DNA from: Emticicia sp051209875
GTDB taxonomy: Bacteria > Bacteroidota > Bacteroidia > Cytophagales > Spirosomataceae
NCBI RefSeq assembly: GCF_051209875.1
Contig: NZ_JBNTQY010000001.1
Span: 992,001-1,056,000 of the forward strand
Direction of reading: 5' to 3'
Length of the DNA: 64,000 nt
How positions within the stretch are numbered: the first letter of the stretch is position 1; the number at the start of each line of letters is the position of its first letter. The notes under the pieces were generated by a model, which made no database searches, was not told the origin of the DNA, and saw nothing but the letters and a program-made list of their open reading frames with translations. Of the stretch, positions 9,250-17,422 are shown one piece after another. A program made the position numbers and the translations under genes.

Positions 9250-9701
9250 GGCAACACTGTTGTACTTTTCACCTCTGACATGACAAAAAAACTATGAATC
9301 AGTGAGATACTGGGCAAAACTGAAAGTTTTAATTGGTGAAACTGATGATAACTTTCCATGTCTGGCACTACTATTTTGAGCATATAATCAAAACTTCCTG
9401 ATACAAAATTACACTCTACTACTTCGGGTAAATCTAAAATTAGTTGATTAAAACCCTCTGCCGTATCATGTGTTTGTTTAATAAGTGTCACTTGGCAATA
9501 AACTGTCAAGTTTTTTCCCAATTTCTTTTTATTCAAAATCGTTACATATTTTTCAATAATTCCTTCTTGTTCTAAACGTTTCACACGGTCATGGACTGGT
9601 GTGAGCGAAAGATTGATTTGCTTGGCAATATCTTTCAGTGTTGCATGGGCATCTTCTTGTAAGAGGCGTAAGATTTTTTTATCGGTTTCGTCGAGAATCA
9701 T
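9243..9701 (-). CDS. Lrp/AsnC-family transcriptional regulator
   Basis: 152 residues. The N-terminal helix-turn-helix (DKKILRLLQEDAHATLKDIA, then LSLTPVHDRVKRLEQEGII) is followed by the RAM ligand-binding domain (about 65-150). It is transcribed divergently from the alanine dehydrogenase gene; this arrangement is a common one in which the Lrp-type protein senses alanine and controls ald. That role is inferred from position. Confidence 0.92.
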   Translation of the reverse strand: MILDETDKKILRLLQEDAHATLKDIAKQINLSLTPVHDRVKRLEQEGIIEKYVTILNKKKLGKNLTVYCQVTLIKQTHDTAEGFNQLILDLPEVVECNFVSGSFDYMLKIVVPDMESYHQFHQLKLSVLPSISLIHSFFVMSEVKSTTVLPI

Positions 9702-9869
9702 GTAATGTTGAATGATAGATTGATTGAATGTTAGAATATTTTTTCAGAATATTTTTCTTTCTACAAATATAAAAAACTTTAATAAAAGAAATTGTTTCTA
9801 TAAAAATAATAATTTAAAATAATTATTTCTTATTTTATTAAATATAGCCATAATATTTTCTTAATACAT

Positions 9870-9877
9870 TAATTTTG
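9870..9877 (+). promoter_or_regulatory. Possible -7 box of the alanine dehydrogenase promoter
   Basis: TAATTTTG matches TAnnTTTG exactly. No good TTTG is visible at the -33 position, which would fit an activator-dependent promoter. If used, transcription starts near 9884 and the leader of about 94 bases contains the hairpin and 14-base repeats described next. Confidence 0.4.
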
Positions 9878-9882
9878 TGGTG

Positions 9883-9960
9883 CAATTACACTTCATATAA
9901 AATATTAAATCTCCGTTACGTACCATCTGTCTGTCGTAGCGGAGAACAATTACACTTCAT
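9883..9960. repeat. 14-base direct repeat flanking a hairpin in the ald leader
   Basis: CAATTACACTTCAT occurs at 9883-9896 and again at 9947-9960. Between them is a 50-base segment containing TCTCCG ... CGGAGA (9910-9945), a hairpin with a GC-rich loop. It looks like a miniature insertion with a target duplication, or a duplicated regulator site. Confidence 0.75.
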
Positions 9961-9977
9961 CAAATAAACTTTAAGAA

Positions 9978-11090
9978 ATGATAATCGGCGTACCAAAAGA
10001 AATCAAAAACAACGAAAATCGTGTTGCTCTCACACCAGCAGGTGTTGCAGAATTGAAAAAGCATGGACACAAAGTATACGTTCAAGCAAGTGCAGGAGAA
10101 AGTAGCGGTTTTAATGATGACGAATATGTAAATGCAGGTGCTGAAACTTTGCCAACCATTGAGGATATATATGGCATTGCAGAAATGATCATAAAAGTAA
10201 AAGAACCTATTGCTTCTGAGTATCCACTCATCAAGAAAGACCAATTATTATTTACTTATTTTCATTTTGCTTCTTCAGAACCATTGACTCATGCCATGAT
10301 TGAGCGTGGAGCAGTTTGTTTAGCTTATGAAACAGTTGAGAAGTCAGATCGTAGCTTGCCATTATTGGTACCAATGTCGGAAGTAGCGGGGCGTATGGCG
10401 ATTCAGGAAGGTGCTAAATATTTAGAAAAACCATCGGGTGGCAAAGGTATTTTATTAGGAGGTGTTCCAGGGGTTCCGCCAGCAAAAGTGTTGGTTTTAG
10501 GCGGTGGAATCGTAGGAACACAAGCAGCTAAAATGGCAGCTGGCTTAGGGGCAAGAGTAGTGATCATGGATGTAAGTTTGCCTCGTTTGCGTTATTTGTC
10601 TGACATCATGCCACCAAATGTTACGACAATCATGTCGAATCATTATAATATTAGTGCCGCCATAGCAGAAGCGGATTTGGTTGTTGGTGCGGTATTGATT
10701 CCAGGTGCTAAAGCTCCTCACCTCATTACAAGAGATATGTTGAAATTGATGCGTCCAGGAACAGTTGTAGTTGACGTAGCTGTTGACCAAGGTGGCTGTA
10801 TTGAAACATGTACACCAACGACACACGAAAACCCTACATTTGTGATTGATGGCATCGTGCATTACTGTGTAGCTAATATGCCAGGTGCAGTACCATATAC
10901 TTCTACATTGGCATTGACCAATGCTACTCTACCTTATGCTTTACAATTAGCAAATAAAGGTTGGAAAAAAGCTTGTAATGAAAATGAAGAATTGAAGAAA
11001 GGACTTAATGTGGCGAATGGCAAGATAGTTTACAAAGGAGTTGCCGATGCGTGGGGCTTAGAATTGAGCGAAGTTGATGCAATTTTATAA
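9978..11090 (+). CDS. ald: Alanine dehydrogenase
   Basis: 370 residues, full family length. Starts MIIGVPKEIKNNENRVALTP, the N-terminal signature of alanine dehydrogenase/transhydrogenase; Lys and His catalytic region HFASS is near residue 95, and the NAD-binding glycine motif GGGIVGTQAAKMA is followed by the aspartate of VIMD. It converts L-alanine to pyruvate and ammonium with NAD in the cytoplasm. The divergent Lrp-type gene probably regulates it. A clear terminator follows. Confidence 0.96.
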   Translation: MIIGVPKEIKNNENRVALTPAGVAELKKHGHKVYVQASAGESSGFNDDEYVNAGAETLPTIEDIYGIAEMIIKVKEPIASEYPLIKKDQLLFTYFHFASSEPLTHAMIERGAVCLAYETVEKSDRSLPLLVPMSEVAGRMAIQEGAKYLEKPSGGKGILLGGVPGVPPAKVLVLGGGIVGTQAAKMAAGLGARVVIMDVSLPRLRYLSDIMPPNVTTIMSNHYNISAAIAEADLVVGAVLIPGAKAPHLITRDMLKLMRPGTVVVDVAVDQGGCIETCTPTTHENPTFVIDGIVHYCVANMPGAVPYTSTLALTNATLPYALQLANKGWKKACNENEELKKGLNVANGKIVYKGVADAWGLELSEVDAIL

Positions 11091-11113
11091 TACACTTCAC
11101 CACCAAAAATACG

Positions 11114-11143
11114 AAACCTTTTCTCTTGATTGAGAAAGGGTTT
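11114..11143 (+). terminator. Intrinsic terminator of ald
   Basis: AAACCTTTTCTC pairs with GAGAAAGGGTTT (one G-T pair) around TTGATT and runs into TTTTTTG. It begins 23 bases past the ald stop codon. Confidence 0.85.
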
Positions 11144-11208
11144 TTTGTTTTTTGAAAAAAACGCCAAAATCTTCATTCAAAAACAACAAATTTCTGCAAT
11201 TTTGCAAA

Positions 11209-11838
11209 ATGGCGAAAAAACAAAAATTTTATACCGTTTGGGAAGGTCGAAAAAAAGGAGTTTATGACTCATGGGATGACTGTAAAAAACAGGTTGAAGG
11301 TGTTCAAGGAGCAAAGTACAAGGCTTTCGATTCAAAAAGCGAAGCAGAAAAGGCTTTGGAAGAAAATTACTGGAAACATGTTCAGAAAGCAGAACAAAAA
11401 CAAACAAAACTTCCAAAATCGGCATTTCCTCCTCCGAATGTAGAGTCAGTTGTAGTTGACGCAGCTTGGAATTCAGTAAAAAAAGATATGGAATACCAAG
11501 GGTTTTATTTGAAAACCAAGGAACGACTTTTTCATAAAGGACCATTTCCACAAGCTACCAATAATATTGGTGAATTTTTGGCGATCGTTCATGCTTTAGC
11601 TCACTTGAAAAAACACAATTCTTCCTTACCGATTTATTCGGATTCTCGAACAGCAATCAGTTGGGTAAAAAATAAAAAAGCCAATACAAAATTAGAAGAA
11701 GGAGCAGGAAATTCAGAAGTTTTTGAATTATTGGAACGTGCAGTAAAGTGGTTGCAGGAAAATACATATCCCAATAAAGTACTAAAATGGGAAACTGATT
11801 ATTGGGGCGAAAATCCTGCTGATTTTGGTAGGAAGTAA
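11209..11838 (+). CDS. rnhA: Ribonuclease HI with N-terminal viroplasmin (hybrid-binding) domain
   Basis: 209 residues from ATG at 11209; a longer open frame begins near 11152 but would overlap the upstream terminator region. The N-terminal domain (KFYTVWEGRKKGVYDSWDD, about 5-48) is the RNA-DNA hybrid-binding domain first named from caulimovirus viroplasmin. After a charged linker comes the RNase H fold with all four acidic residues in context: VVDAAWN, NNIGEFLAIVHAL, YSDSRTAISW and NPADFGRK. It cleaves the RNA of RNA-DNA hybrids during replication. The domain name does not imply a viral origin. Confidence 0.93.
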   Translation: MAKKQKFYTVWEGRKKGVYDSWDDCKKQVEGVQGAKYKAFDSKSEAEKALEENYWKHVQKAEQKQTKLPKSAFPPPNVESVVVDAAWNSVKKDMEYQGFYLKTKERLFHKGPFPQATNNIGEFLAIVHALAHLKKHNSSLPIYSDSRTAISWVKNKKANTKLEEGAGNSEVFELLERAVKWLQENTYPNKVLKWETDYWGENPADFGRK

Positions 11839-11841
11839 GTT

Positions 11842-11918
11842 TCAGTGAACTGTTATCAGTGAACAAATTTATCAATGTTTGACTTTTCACTCATTCATTA
11901 ATTCGGTCATTCACTCGT
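11842..11918. repeat. Heptad-period array, TCAGTGA family
   Basis: Left arm 11842-11862 is TCAGTGA, ACTGTTA, TCAGTGA. A right part (11887-11918) is rich in TTCACTC and ATTCATT words, weakly complementary to the left. It fills the 87-base gap between rnhA and the methyltransferase gene. Confidence 0.65.
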
Positions 11919-11925
11919 TGAATTT

Positions 11926-12636
11926 ATGCCAAAAAACTTTTTTACATTCAAACATTTCACGATTCACCAAGACCGTTGTGCGATGAAGGTTTGCACGGAT
12001 GCGTGTATTTTGGGAGCTTCGACTGATGTTGATCATGTGAAAAATATTTTGGATATTGGAACAGGCACAGGGCTTTTATCTTTAATGCTGGCTCAAAGAA
12101 GTGAAGCTAAAATTGATGCAGTTGAAATTGATGGAGATGCTTATAGTCAGGCTATTAGCAATGTTTCAGAAAGTAGTTTTGGTGATAAAATTAGCGTTTT
12201 TCACGAAGATATTAAATTATTTGATTCTCTGAATAGTTATGATTTAATCATTTCTAATCCACCTTTTTATCAAAAATCATTGAAGTCGGCTGATGTAAGA
12301 GCAAACAAAGCACATCATGCAGTTGAACTGAGTTTAGAGGCATTAATTGATGCAGTTGCACGTTTATTGAAACCTAAGGGTAGGTTTGTGGTACTTTTGC
12401 CACCTTTCGAAGTAGAAAAATTGATACAATTAGCACGAAAAAAAGAATTATATTTGTCAAAAAAAATTTTGATTCAGCATGATGAATCAAAACCAATTTT
12501 TCGAGTAATTGCTACTTTTCAAAACATACAAACACTTGATTATCAAGAAGAAATGTTAGTAATTCACGAAAAAGATAGCAAAACTTATTCCGAAAAGTTT
12601 AGAATATTATTGAAAGATTATTATTTGATATTTTGA
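11926..12636 (+). CDS. tRNA1(Val) (adenine-N6)-methyltransferase-like protein (TrmN6/YfiC)
   Basis: 236 residues. SAM-binding motif I is LDIGTGTGLLSLMLAQ, motif II AVEIDGDAY, and the catalytic N6-adenine motif NPPF is in LIISNPPFYQ. The N-terminal FKHFTIHQDRCAMKVCTDACILGA block is typical of the YfiC/TrmN6 group, which methylates A37 of tRNA-Val in E. coli. Substrate is assigned by family; a related N6-adenine methyltransferase acting elsewhere is possible. Confidence 0.85.
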   Translation: MPKNFFTFKHFTIHQDRCAMKVCTDACILGASTDVDHVKNILDIGTGTGLLSLMLAQRSEAKIDAVEIDGDAYSQAISNVSESSFGDKISVFHEDIKLFDSLNSYDLIISNPPFYQKSLKSADVRANKAHHAVELSLEALIDAVARLLKPKGRFVVLLPPFEVEKLIQLARKKELYLSKKILIQHDESKPIFRVIATFQNIQTLDYQEEMLVIHEKDSKTYSEKFRILLKDYYLIF

Positions 12637-12734
12637 GCTGTTAGTGTTTAGCATATAGCTATTAGCTTAAAAAAACTTATATAAGACCAAACCCATTTTG
12701 CTAAAAGCTAATCGCTAACGGCTAATAGCTAAAG
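12637..12734. repeat. Heptad-period inverted array, GCTAA family (copy 2)
   Basis: Left arm from 12637: GCTGTTA, GTGTTTA, GCATATA, GCTATTA. Right arm 12700-12734: GCTAAAA, GCTAATC, GCTAACG, GCTAATA, GCTAAAG. Every heptad of the right arm keeps GCTAA and varies in the last two bases. The arms are inverted relative to each other with about 35 bases between. It begins directly after the methyltransferase stop codon and ends 10 bases before the glycosyltransferase start. Confidence 0.88.
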
Positions 12735-12744
12735 TTGCTTTCCT

Positions 12745-13704
12745 ATGAACCAACCACTTCAAATATCAATTGTTATACCGCTTTATAATGAAGCTGAATC
12801 GATACCCGAACTCCATGATTGGATTGTGAAGGTAATGAAACAGCATCAGTTTTCTTACGAAATTTTGTTTGTTGATGATGGAAGTAGTGATGAATCATGG
12901 GAAGTAATTAAGACAATATCAGCTAATAATCAAGCAGTTAGAGGATTTAAGTTTGTTCGTAATTATGGAAAAACGGCAGCCCTTCAAACCGCTTTTGTAC
13001 AGACAAAAGGTGAGGTGGTGATCACGATGGATGCTGATTTACAAGATAGTCCAGATGAGATTCCAGAACTTTATCGCATGATAAAAGAAGATGGTTTTGA
13101 TTTGGTTTCTGGTTGGAAAAAAAAGCGGTATGACCCATTGACAAAAACACTTCCGACTAAGCTTTTCAATGGTATTTCACGTTGGGTTTCGGGGGTACAA
13201 TTGCATGATTTTAATTGTGGATTGAAGGCGTATAAATCAAGAGTTGTGAAAAGTATTACGATTTATGGCGAAATGCACCGCAACATTCCGATTATTGCGA
13301 AGTGGAATGGCTTTAAAAAAATTGGTGAAAAAGTAGTACAACACCAAGCTCGTAAATACGGAACAACAAAATTTGGACTTGAACGTTTTATTTTCGGTTT
13401 TCTTGATTTACTAACGGTAGCTTTTGTCAATAAATTTGGTCGTCGGCCGATGCACTTTTTTGGTACGATGGGCGTGCTTTCATTTATCATTGGGAGTTGT
13501 TTGGCAATCTATTTACTTTTCGAGAAACTATACAATATTAGCCAAGGTTTACGCTATCGAAATGTTACTGATAATCCTCTATATTTTCTTGCTTTAGTAG
13601 CAATTATTATCGGGACACAGTTGTTTTTAGCAGGATTTATTGGCGAATTATTTGTCAAACAAAACTTCAAGAAAGATGAATATTTGATTGAGGAAGAAGT
13701 ATAA
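12745..13704 (+). CDS. Family 2 glycosyltransferase (DPM1/GtrB-like, membrane)
   Basis: 319 residues. Cytoplasmic GT-A domain starts SIVIPLYNEAESIPEL, has FVDDGSSDESW, the DXD-type MDADLQDSP and KSGW-like VSGWKKKRYD. Two C-terminal membrane segments (about 235-258 and 275-298) place it in the polyprenyl-phosphate glycosyltransferase group, which loads a sugar onto undecaprenyl phosphate. It lies upstream of a penicillin-binding protein gene, consistent with envelope synthesis; the sugar is unknown. Confidence 0.9.
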   Translation: MNQPLQISIVIPLYNEAESIPELHDWIVKVMKQHQFSYEILFVDDGSSDESWEVIKTISANNQAVRGFKFVRNYGKTAALQTAFVQTKGEVVITMDADLQDSPDEIPELYRMIKEDGFDLVSGWKKKRYDPLTKTLPTKLFNGISRWVSGVQLHDFNCGLKAYKSRVVKSITIYGEMHRNIPIIAKWNGFKKIGEKVVQHQARKYGTTKFGLERFIFGFLDLLTVAFVNKFGRRPMHFFGTMGVLSFIIGSCLAIYLLFEKLYNISQGLRYRNVTDNPLYFLALVAIIIGTQLFLAGFIGELFVKQNFKKDEYLIEEEV

Positions 13705-13705
13705 A

Positions 13706-13835
13706 AGTTCTGAATGCTGAGTTCTGACGGGGTCGCCCGTGCGATTTTGAGTTGAAAACTCAATTTTCATAAAAACAAATGTTAAATGTAGATGACAGCA
13801 TTCTTAATTCTACATTCGTAGTTCTAAATTCGTAA
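13706..13835. repeat. Heptad-period arrays around a GC-rich core
   Basis: Left arm 13706-13726: AGTTCTG, AATGCTG, AGTTCTG. It is followed by CGGGGTCGCCCGTGCG. Right arm 13801-13835: TTCTTAA, TTCTACA, TTCGTAG, TTCTAAA, TTCGTAA, five exact heptads. The word CAGCATTC occurs just before the right arm and, reversed, in the left arm. The core shares the 9-mer GGGTCGCCC (reversed) with the hairpin loop at 21391-21440. Confidence 0.8.
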
Positions 13836-13854
13836 TTGTTTTGACCTAATAAAA

Positions 13855-16173
13855 ATGAAAGTATCCCTTCCTGAATTAGAAAAAGGTAAGTACCACAACA
13901 TCATTTCCAAATTTTGGAAATTTACCAAATATGGCTCTATTGCCTTCATTATTTATTTGATTGCTGTCAACTTCAATCTTTTTTGGCTATTTGGGAAAAT
14001 GCCAAGTTTGGAAGATATTGAAAATCCGAAAAGTGATGTTGCTACCGAAATTATTTCTTCAGATGGTAAAGTTCTCGCTAAATTTTTCTACGAAAACCGT
14101 AGCCCAATTGATTTTAATGAGCTTTCTCCTAATGTGGTTAATGCCCTTATTGCGACCGAAGATGTGCGTTTTACTGTTCACTCGGGCATTGATGCACGTA
14201 GTACCTTGCGAGCGATTACGGGTGTATTAACAGGCCAAAGTAAAGGAGGAGGGAGTACAATTTCACAGCAATTAGCCAAAAACTTATTCAAGCTTCGTGA
14301 AACAGATTTCTATAAAGGGCCACTTTATTATGTGCCAGGTTTACGCCAATTGCTCATTAAAACCAAAGAGTGGATTACGGCCATTAAGTTGGAGCGACGT
14401 TATACCAAGCAAGAAATCATGGAAAAATATCTAAATACTGTTGAATTTAGCAGTAACGCTTTAGGTATAAAATCGGCGGCAAAAACATACTTCAAGAAAG
14501 ACCCAAGCGATTTGAATCAAGAAGAAGCTGCCATGTTGGTTGGAATGTGTCAAAATCCTTCAAGATTTAATCCTCAACTTCATCCCGTAGCAGCAAGAAC
14601 TCGTCGCAATATTGTATTTGATCAAATGGTCAAATACAACAAAATTTCGCTTGAACAAGGCGAAATGTTGAAAAAGAAGCCAATTATACTAAGTTACTCG
14701 CCCGAAAGTCATAATTCTGGACCGGCTCCATATTTCCGACAGTTCTTGAAAGATTGGTTAAAAAAAGAAGGTTATAGTGAAAGTGAAATTAATACAAAAG
14801 GCTATAAGATTTATACGACCATCGACTCGCACATGCAGGCTTATGCTGAAGAGTCTTTGCGAGAAAATATGAAAGATCAGCAAAAGAAATTTTATGCTCA
14901 CTGGAAAGGGAAAGGAAATCCTTGGGTTTTAGAATCTAAAACAAAAGAGGGGAGATATGTCGAAATACCTAATTTCATAGAGAATATTGCCAAAACTACA
15001 CCCCGTTTTCGTGAGTTAAAAGAAGCATTTGATGGTGATTTGGACAAGGTTTGGCGAGAAATGAATAAACCTGCGAAAATGCGAGTCTTTACTTGGCAAG
15101 GAGAACGTGATACTGTGCTTTCATCAATGGATTCAATTCGACATTATAAATATTTCTTGCATTCGAGTTTCTTAGCGATGGATCCTCGAAATGGACATAT
15201 CAAGGCTTGGGCTGGAGGTATAAACTACAAATATTTCAAATACGACCATGTTTATCAAGGTAAACGTCAACCAGGTTCGACTTTCAAGCCATTTGTGTAT
15301 GTAACTGCCATTGATAATGGATTTTCGACTTGTGAACAAGTGGTTGACCAACCTATCACTATCCCAATTCCTGGAGGTAGTTGGACTCCCAAAAACTCTG
15401 ATGGAAAATATTCGTATCGTTCGCTTACGCTGCGTCAGGCTTTGGGACAATCAATCAATACTGTGAGTGCTTTCCTAATCAATCAATTTAAAGCATCTAA
15501 TGTTATCAAATATGCCCATAGATTAGGAATTAAGAGTGATTTGCCTGAAGTACCAGCAATATGCTTAGGCATTGGCGATGTTTCGTTATATGAGTTGATG
15601 TCGGGGTATTGTGTTTTTGCCAATCAGGGGAAATATACTGAACCAATATTTGTGACCAGAATAGAAGATAAAAATGGAGAAATAATTAAAGAATATTATT
15701 CTGATAGCAAAGAAGTAATCAGTCAAGAAACTGCTTATAAGATGATTCACTTGATGCGTGGAGCAACCATGCCAGGAGGTACTGCGGCAGGATTGGGAAG
15801 ATATGGGGTATTGGATGGTAATGAAATTGCCGCCAAAACGGGTACTACTTCAAACTTCTCAGATGGTTGGTTTATGGGTATTACTCCAACGCTCGTAGCA
15901 GGCGGCTGGACAGGTGGTGACGACCCAACTATTCACTTTAGAGATATTAATTTAGGACAAGGTGCAAGACTTTCGATGCCAACTTGGGGAATGTTTTTCC
16001 AGAAGGTTTATGCCGATAAAACCTTAGATTATAAAAAAGGTAGTTTCTTGAAGCCCTCAACTGTTTCGATTTCTGGTGATTGTGTATTTACTGCGGGCGA
16101 AGGAGCTTATATTGATTCAACTCAAAAATATACACCACCAACGGCAAAACCTGCTGATGATGATCAGTTGTAG
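13855..16173 (+). CDS. mrcA: Penicillin-binding protein 1A, bifunctional transglycosylase/transpeptidase
   Basis: 772 residues. One N-terminal membrane anchor (about 28-48). The GT51 glycosyltransferase domain has ATEDVRFTVHSGID and GGGSTISQQLAKNLF. The transpeptidase domain has the SxxK motif in QPGSTFKPF, SxN in GQSINTVSAF, and KTG in AAKTGTTSNFSDGW. The protein polymerises and cross-links peptidoglycan on the periplasmic side. It is followed after three bases by an MFS gene in the same reading frame. Confidence 0.95.
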   Translation: MKVSLPELEKGKYHNIISKFWKFTKYGSIAFIIYLIAVNFNLFWLFGKMPSLEDIENPKSDVATEIISSDGKVLAKFFYENRSPIDFNELSPNVVNALIATEDVRFTVHSGIDARSTLRAITGVLTGQSKGGGSTISQQLAKNLFKLRETDFYKGPLYYVPGLRQLLIKTKEWITAIKLERRYTKQEIMEKYLNTVEFSSNALGIKSAAKTYFKKDPSDLNQEEAAMLVGMCQNPSRFNPQLHPVAARTRRNIVFDQMVKYNKISLEQGEMLKKKPIILSYSPESHNSGPAPYFRQFLKDWLKKEGYSESEINTKGYKIYTTIDSHMQAYAEESLRENMKDQQKKFYAHWKGKGNPWVLESKTKEGRYVEIPNFIENIAKTTPRFRELKEAFDGDLDKVWREMNKPAKMRVFTWQGERDTVLSSMDSIRHYKYFLHSSFLAMDPRNGHIKAWAGGINYKYFKYDHVYQGKRQPGSTFKPFVYVTAIDNGFSTCEQVVDQPITIPIPGGSWTPKNSDGKYSYRSLTLRQALGQSINTVSAFLINQFKASNVIKYAHRLGIKSDLPEVPAICLGIGDVSLYELMSGYCVFANQGKYTEPIFVTRIEDKNGEIIKEYYSDSKEVISQETAYKMIHLMRGATMPGGTAAGLGRYGVLDGNEIAAKTGTTSNFSDGWFMGITPTLVAGGWTGGDDPTIHFRDINLGQGARLSMPTWGMFFQKVYADKTLDYKKGSFLKPSTVSISGDCVFTAGEGAYIDSTQKYTPPTAKPADDDQL

Positions 16174-16176
16174 GGA

Positions 16177-17358
16177 ATGAATGCGATTGAAAAACGACCT
16201 TCTTATTTCTTAATAGTCTTGGTTTTTGCACAATTTGCAGGAACTACGCTTTGGCTTTCAGGTAATGCAATAGCGGGACAAATTGAAGCAGAATTGGGTG
16301 TAAAATTAGGTGGATGGTTGACATCAACTGTTCAATTAGGATTTATAATTGGCACATTGCTCAATGCTATTTTAGCTGTCCCTGAGCGAGTTTTAAGCAC
16401 AAGGCTTTTTCTAATTTGTGCAGTTTTTGGAGCTATCTCCAATCTGAGTATGACTTTTTTGCCTCTTAACCCATTTTTTGTTTTATCAAGTCGTTTTCTT
16501 ACTGGGCTTTTTTTGGCAGGAATTTACCCAATCGGGATGAAAATTGCTGCCGATTGGTATGGCAAAGATTTAGGTCGAGCAATGGGCTATTTGGTTGGAG
16601 CTTTGGTACTTGGTAAGTCATTTCCTTATCTGTTGAAGGGTATTAGTTTTGAAATACCTTGGAAAGAATTTCTATTTTGGATAAGTCTCGTTTCACTCAT
16701 TGGAGGACTTTTACTTTGGTCACTTTCACCCGATAAAGCACTGCCTTTACAACGAAATCAATTTTCAATAAAGGCATTAACTGCAATTTTTAGACTTCCC
16801 GAACTTCGTGCTGCCGCTTTTGGTTACTTCGGTCATATGTGGGAATTATATACATTTTGGGCATTTTTACCTGCAATTTGGAAGATTTATGCTCACTTTC
16901 ACCAAGAATATGTTATAAATATACCATTGACAACTTTTGTGACCATTGTTGTTGGATTTCTCGGTTGTTGGGGTGGTGGAATCCTTTCACTGAAATTTGG
17001 TAGTGGAAAAGTCGCTTTAATTCAACTTTTAATTTCAGGAATTTGTTGCTTGATTTTACCTTTTTGTGTTGACTTTTCTTTGTTTGCTTTTTCTACGCTT
17101 ATGGGTATTTGGGGCATTACAGTTGTGGGAGATTCTCCTCAATTTTCTACATTAGTTTCACGTTTTGCTTTGCCCGAGCGGCGTGGAAGCATTATTACAC
17201 TTGTGACGAGCATTGGCTTTGCGATTACAATTGTTTCTATTCAATTGATGGATTTTGTATTGGGAAAATTTCCTGAAAACCTGACTGTATTTTGGCTACT
17301 AAGCTTTGGCTCTTTGATAGGTTTATGGGCGAGTGGAAAGAGAATTTATAAGCAATAA
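16177..17358 (+). CDS. Major facilitator superfamily transporter
   Basis: 393 residues, 12 predicted membrane segments. Segment 1 region contains FAGTTLWLSGNAIAGQIEAE; the loop after segment 4-5 carries ADWYGKDLGRAMG. Substrate cannot be told. The start codon lies one codon after the penicillin-binding protein stop (TAG GGA ATG), in the same frame, so translation is probably coupled. Confidence 0.85.
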   Translation: MNAIEKRPSYFLIVLVFAQFAGTTLWLSGNAIAGQIEAELGVKLGGWLTSTVQLGFIIGTLLNAILAVPERVLSTRLFLICAVFGAISNLSMTFLPLNPFFVLSSRFLTGLFLAGIYPIGMKIAADWYGKDLGRAMGYLVGALVLGKSFPYLLKGISFEIPWKEFLFWISLVSLIGGLLLWSLSPDKALPLQRNQFSIKALTAIFRLPELRAAAFGYFGHMWELYTFWAFLPAIWKIYAHFHQEYVINIPLTTFVTIVVGFLGCWGGGILSLKFGSGKVALIQLLISGICCLILPFCVDFSLFAFSTLMGIWGITVVGDSPQFSTLVSRFALPERRGSIITLVTSIGFAITIVSIQLMDFVLGKFPENLTVFWLLSFGSLIGLWASGKRIYKQ

Positions 17359-17422
17359 ATAGATTTTTCTACCAAATTTCCCTAAAAATCACCATCTTTG
17401 TCAATCAACATTTGATTTTTCA

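Noticed and set aside
11209..11838. Viral origin of the RNase H gene because of its viroplasmin domain
   Set aside because: This domain is common in cellular RNase HI proteins; no phage genes are near.
11926..12636. DNA adenine methyltransferase of a restriction system
   Set aside because: The N-terminal block and size fit TrmN6/YfiC, and no restriction endonuclease gene is adjacent.
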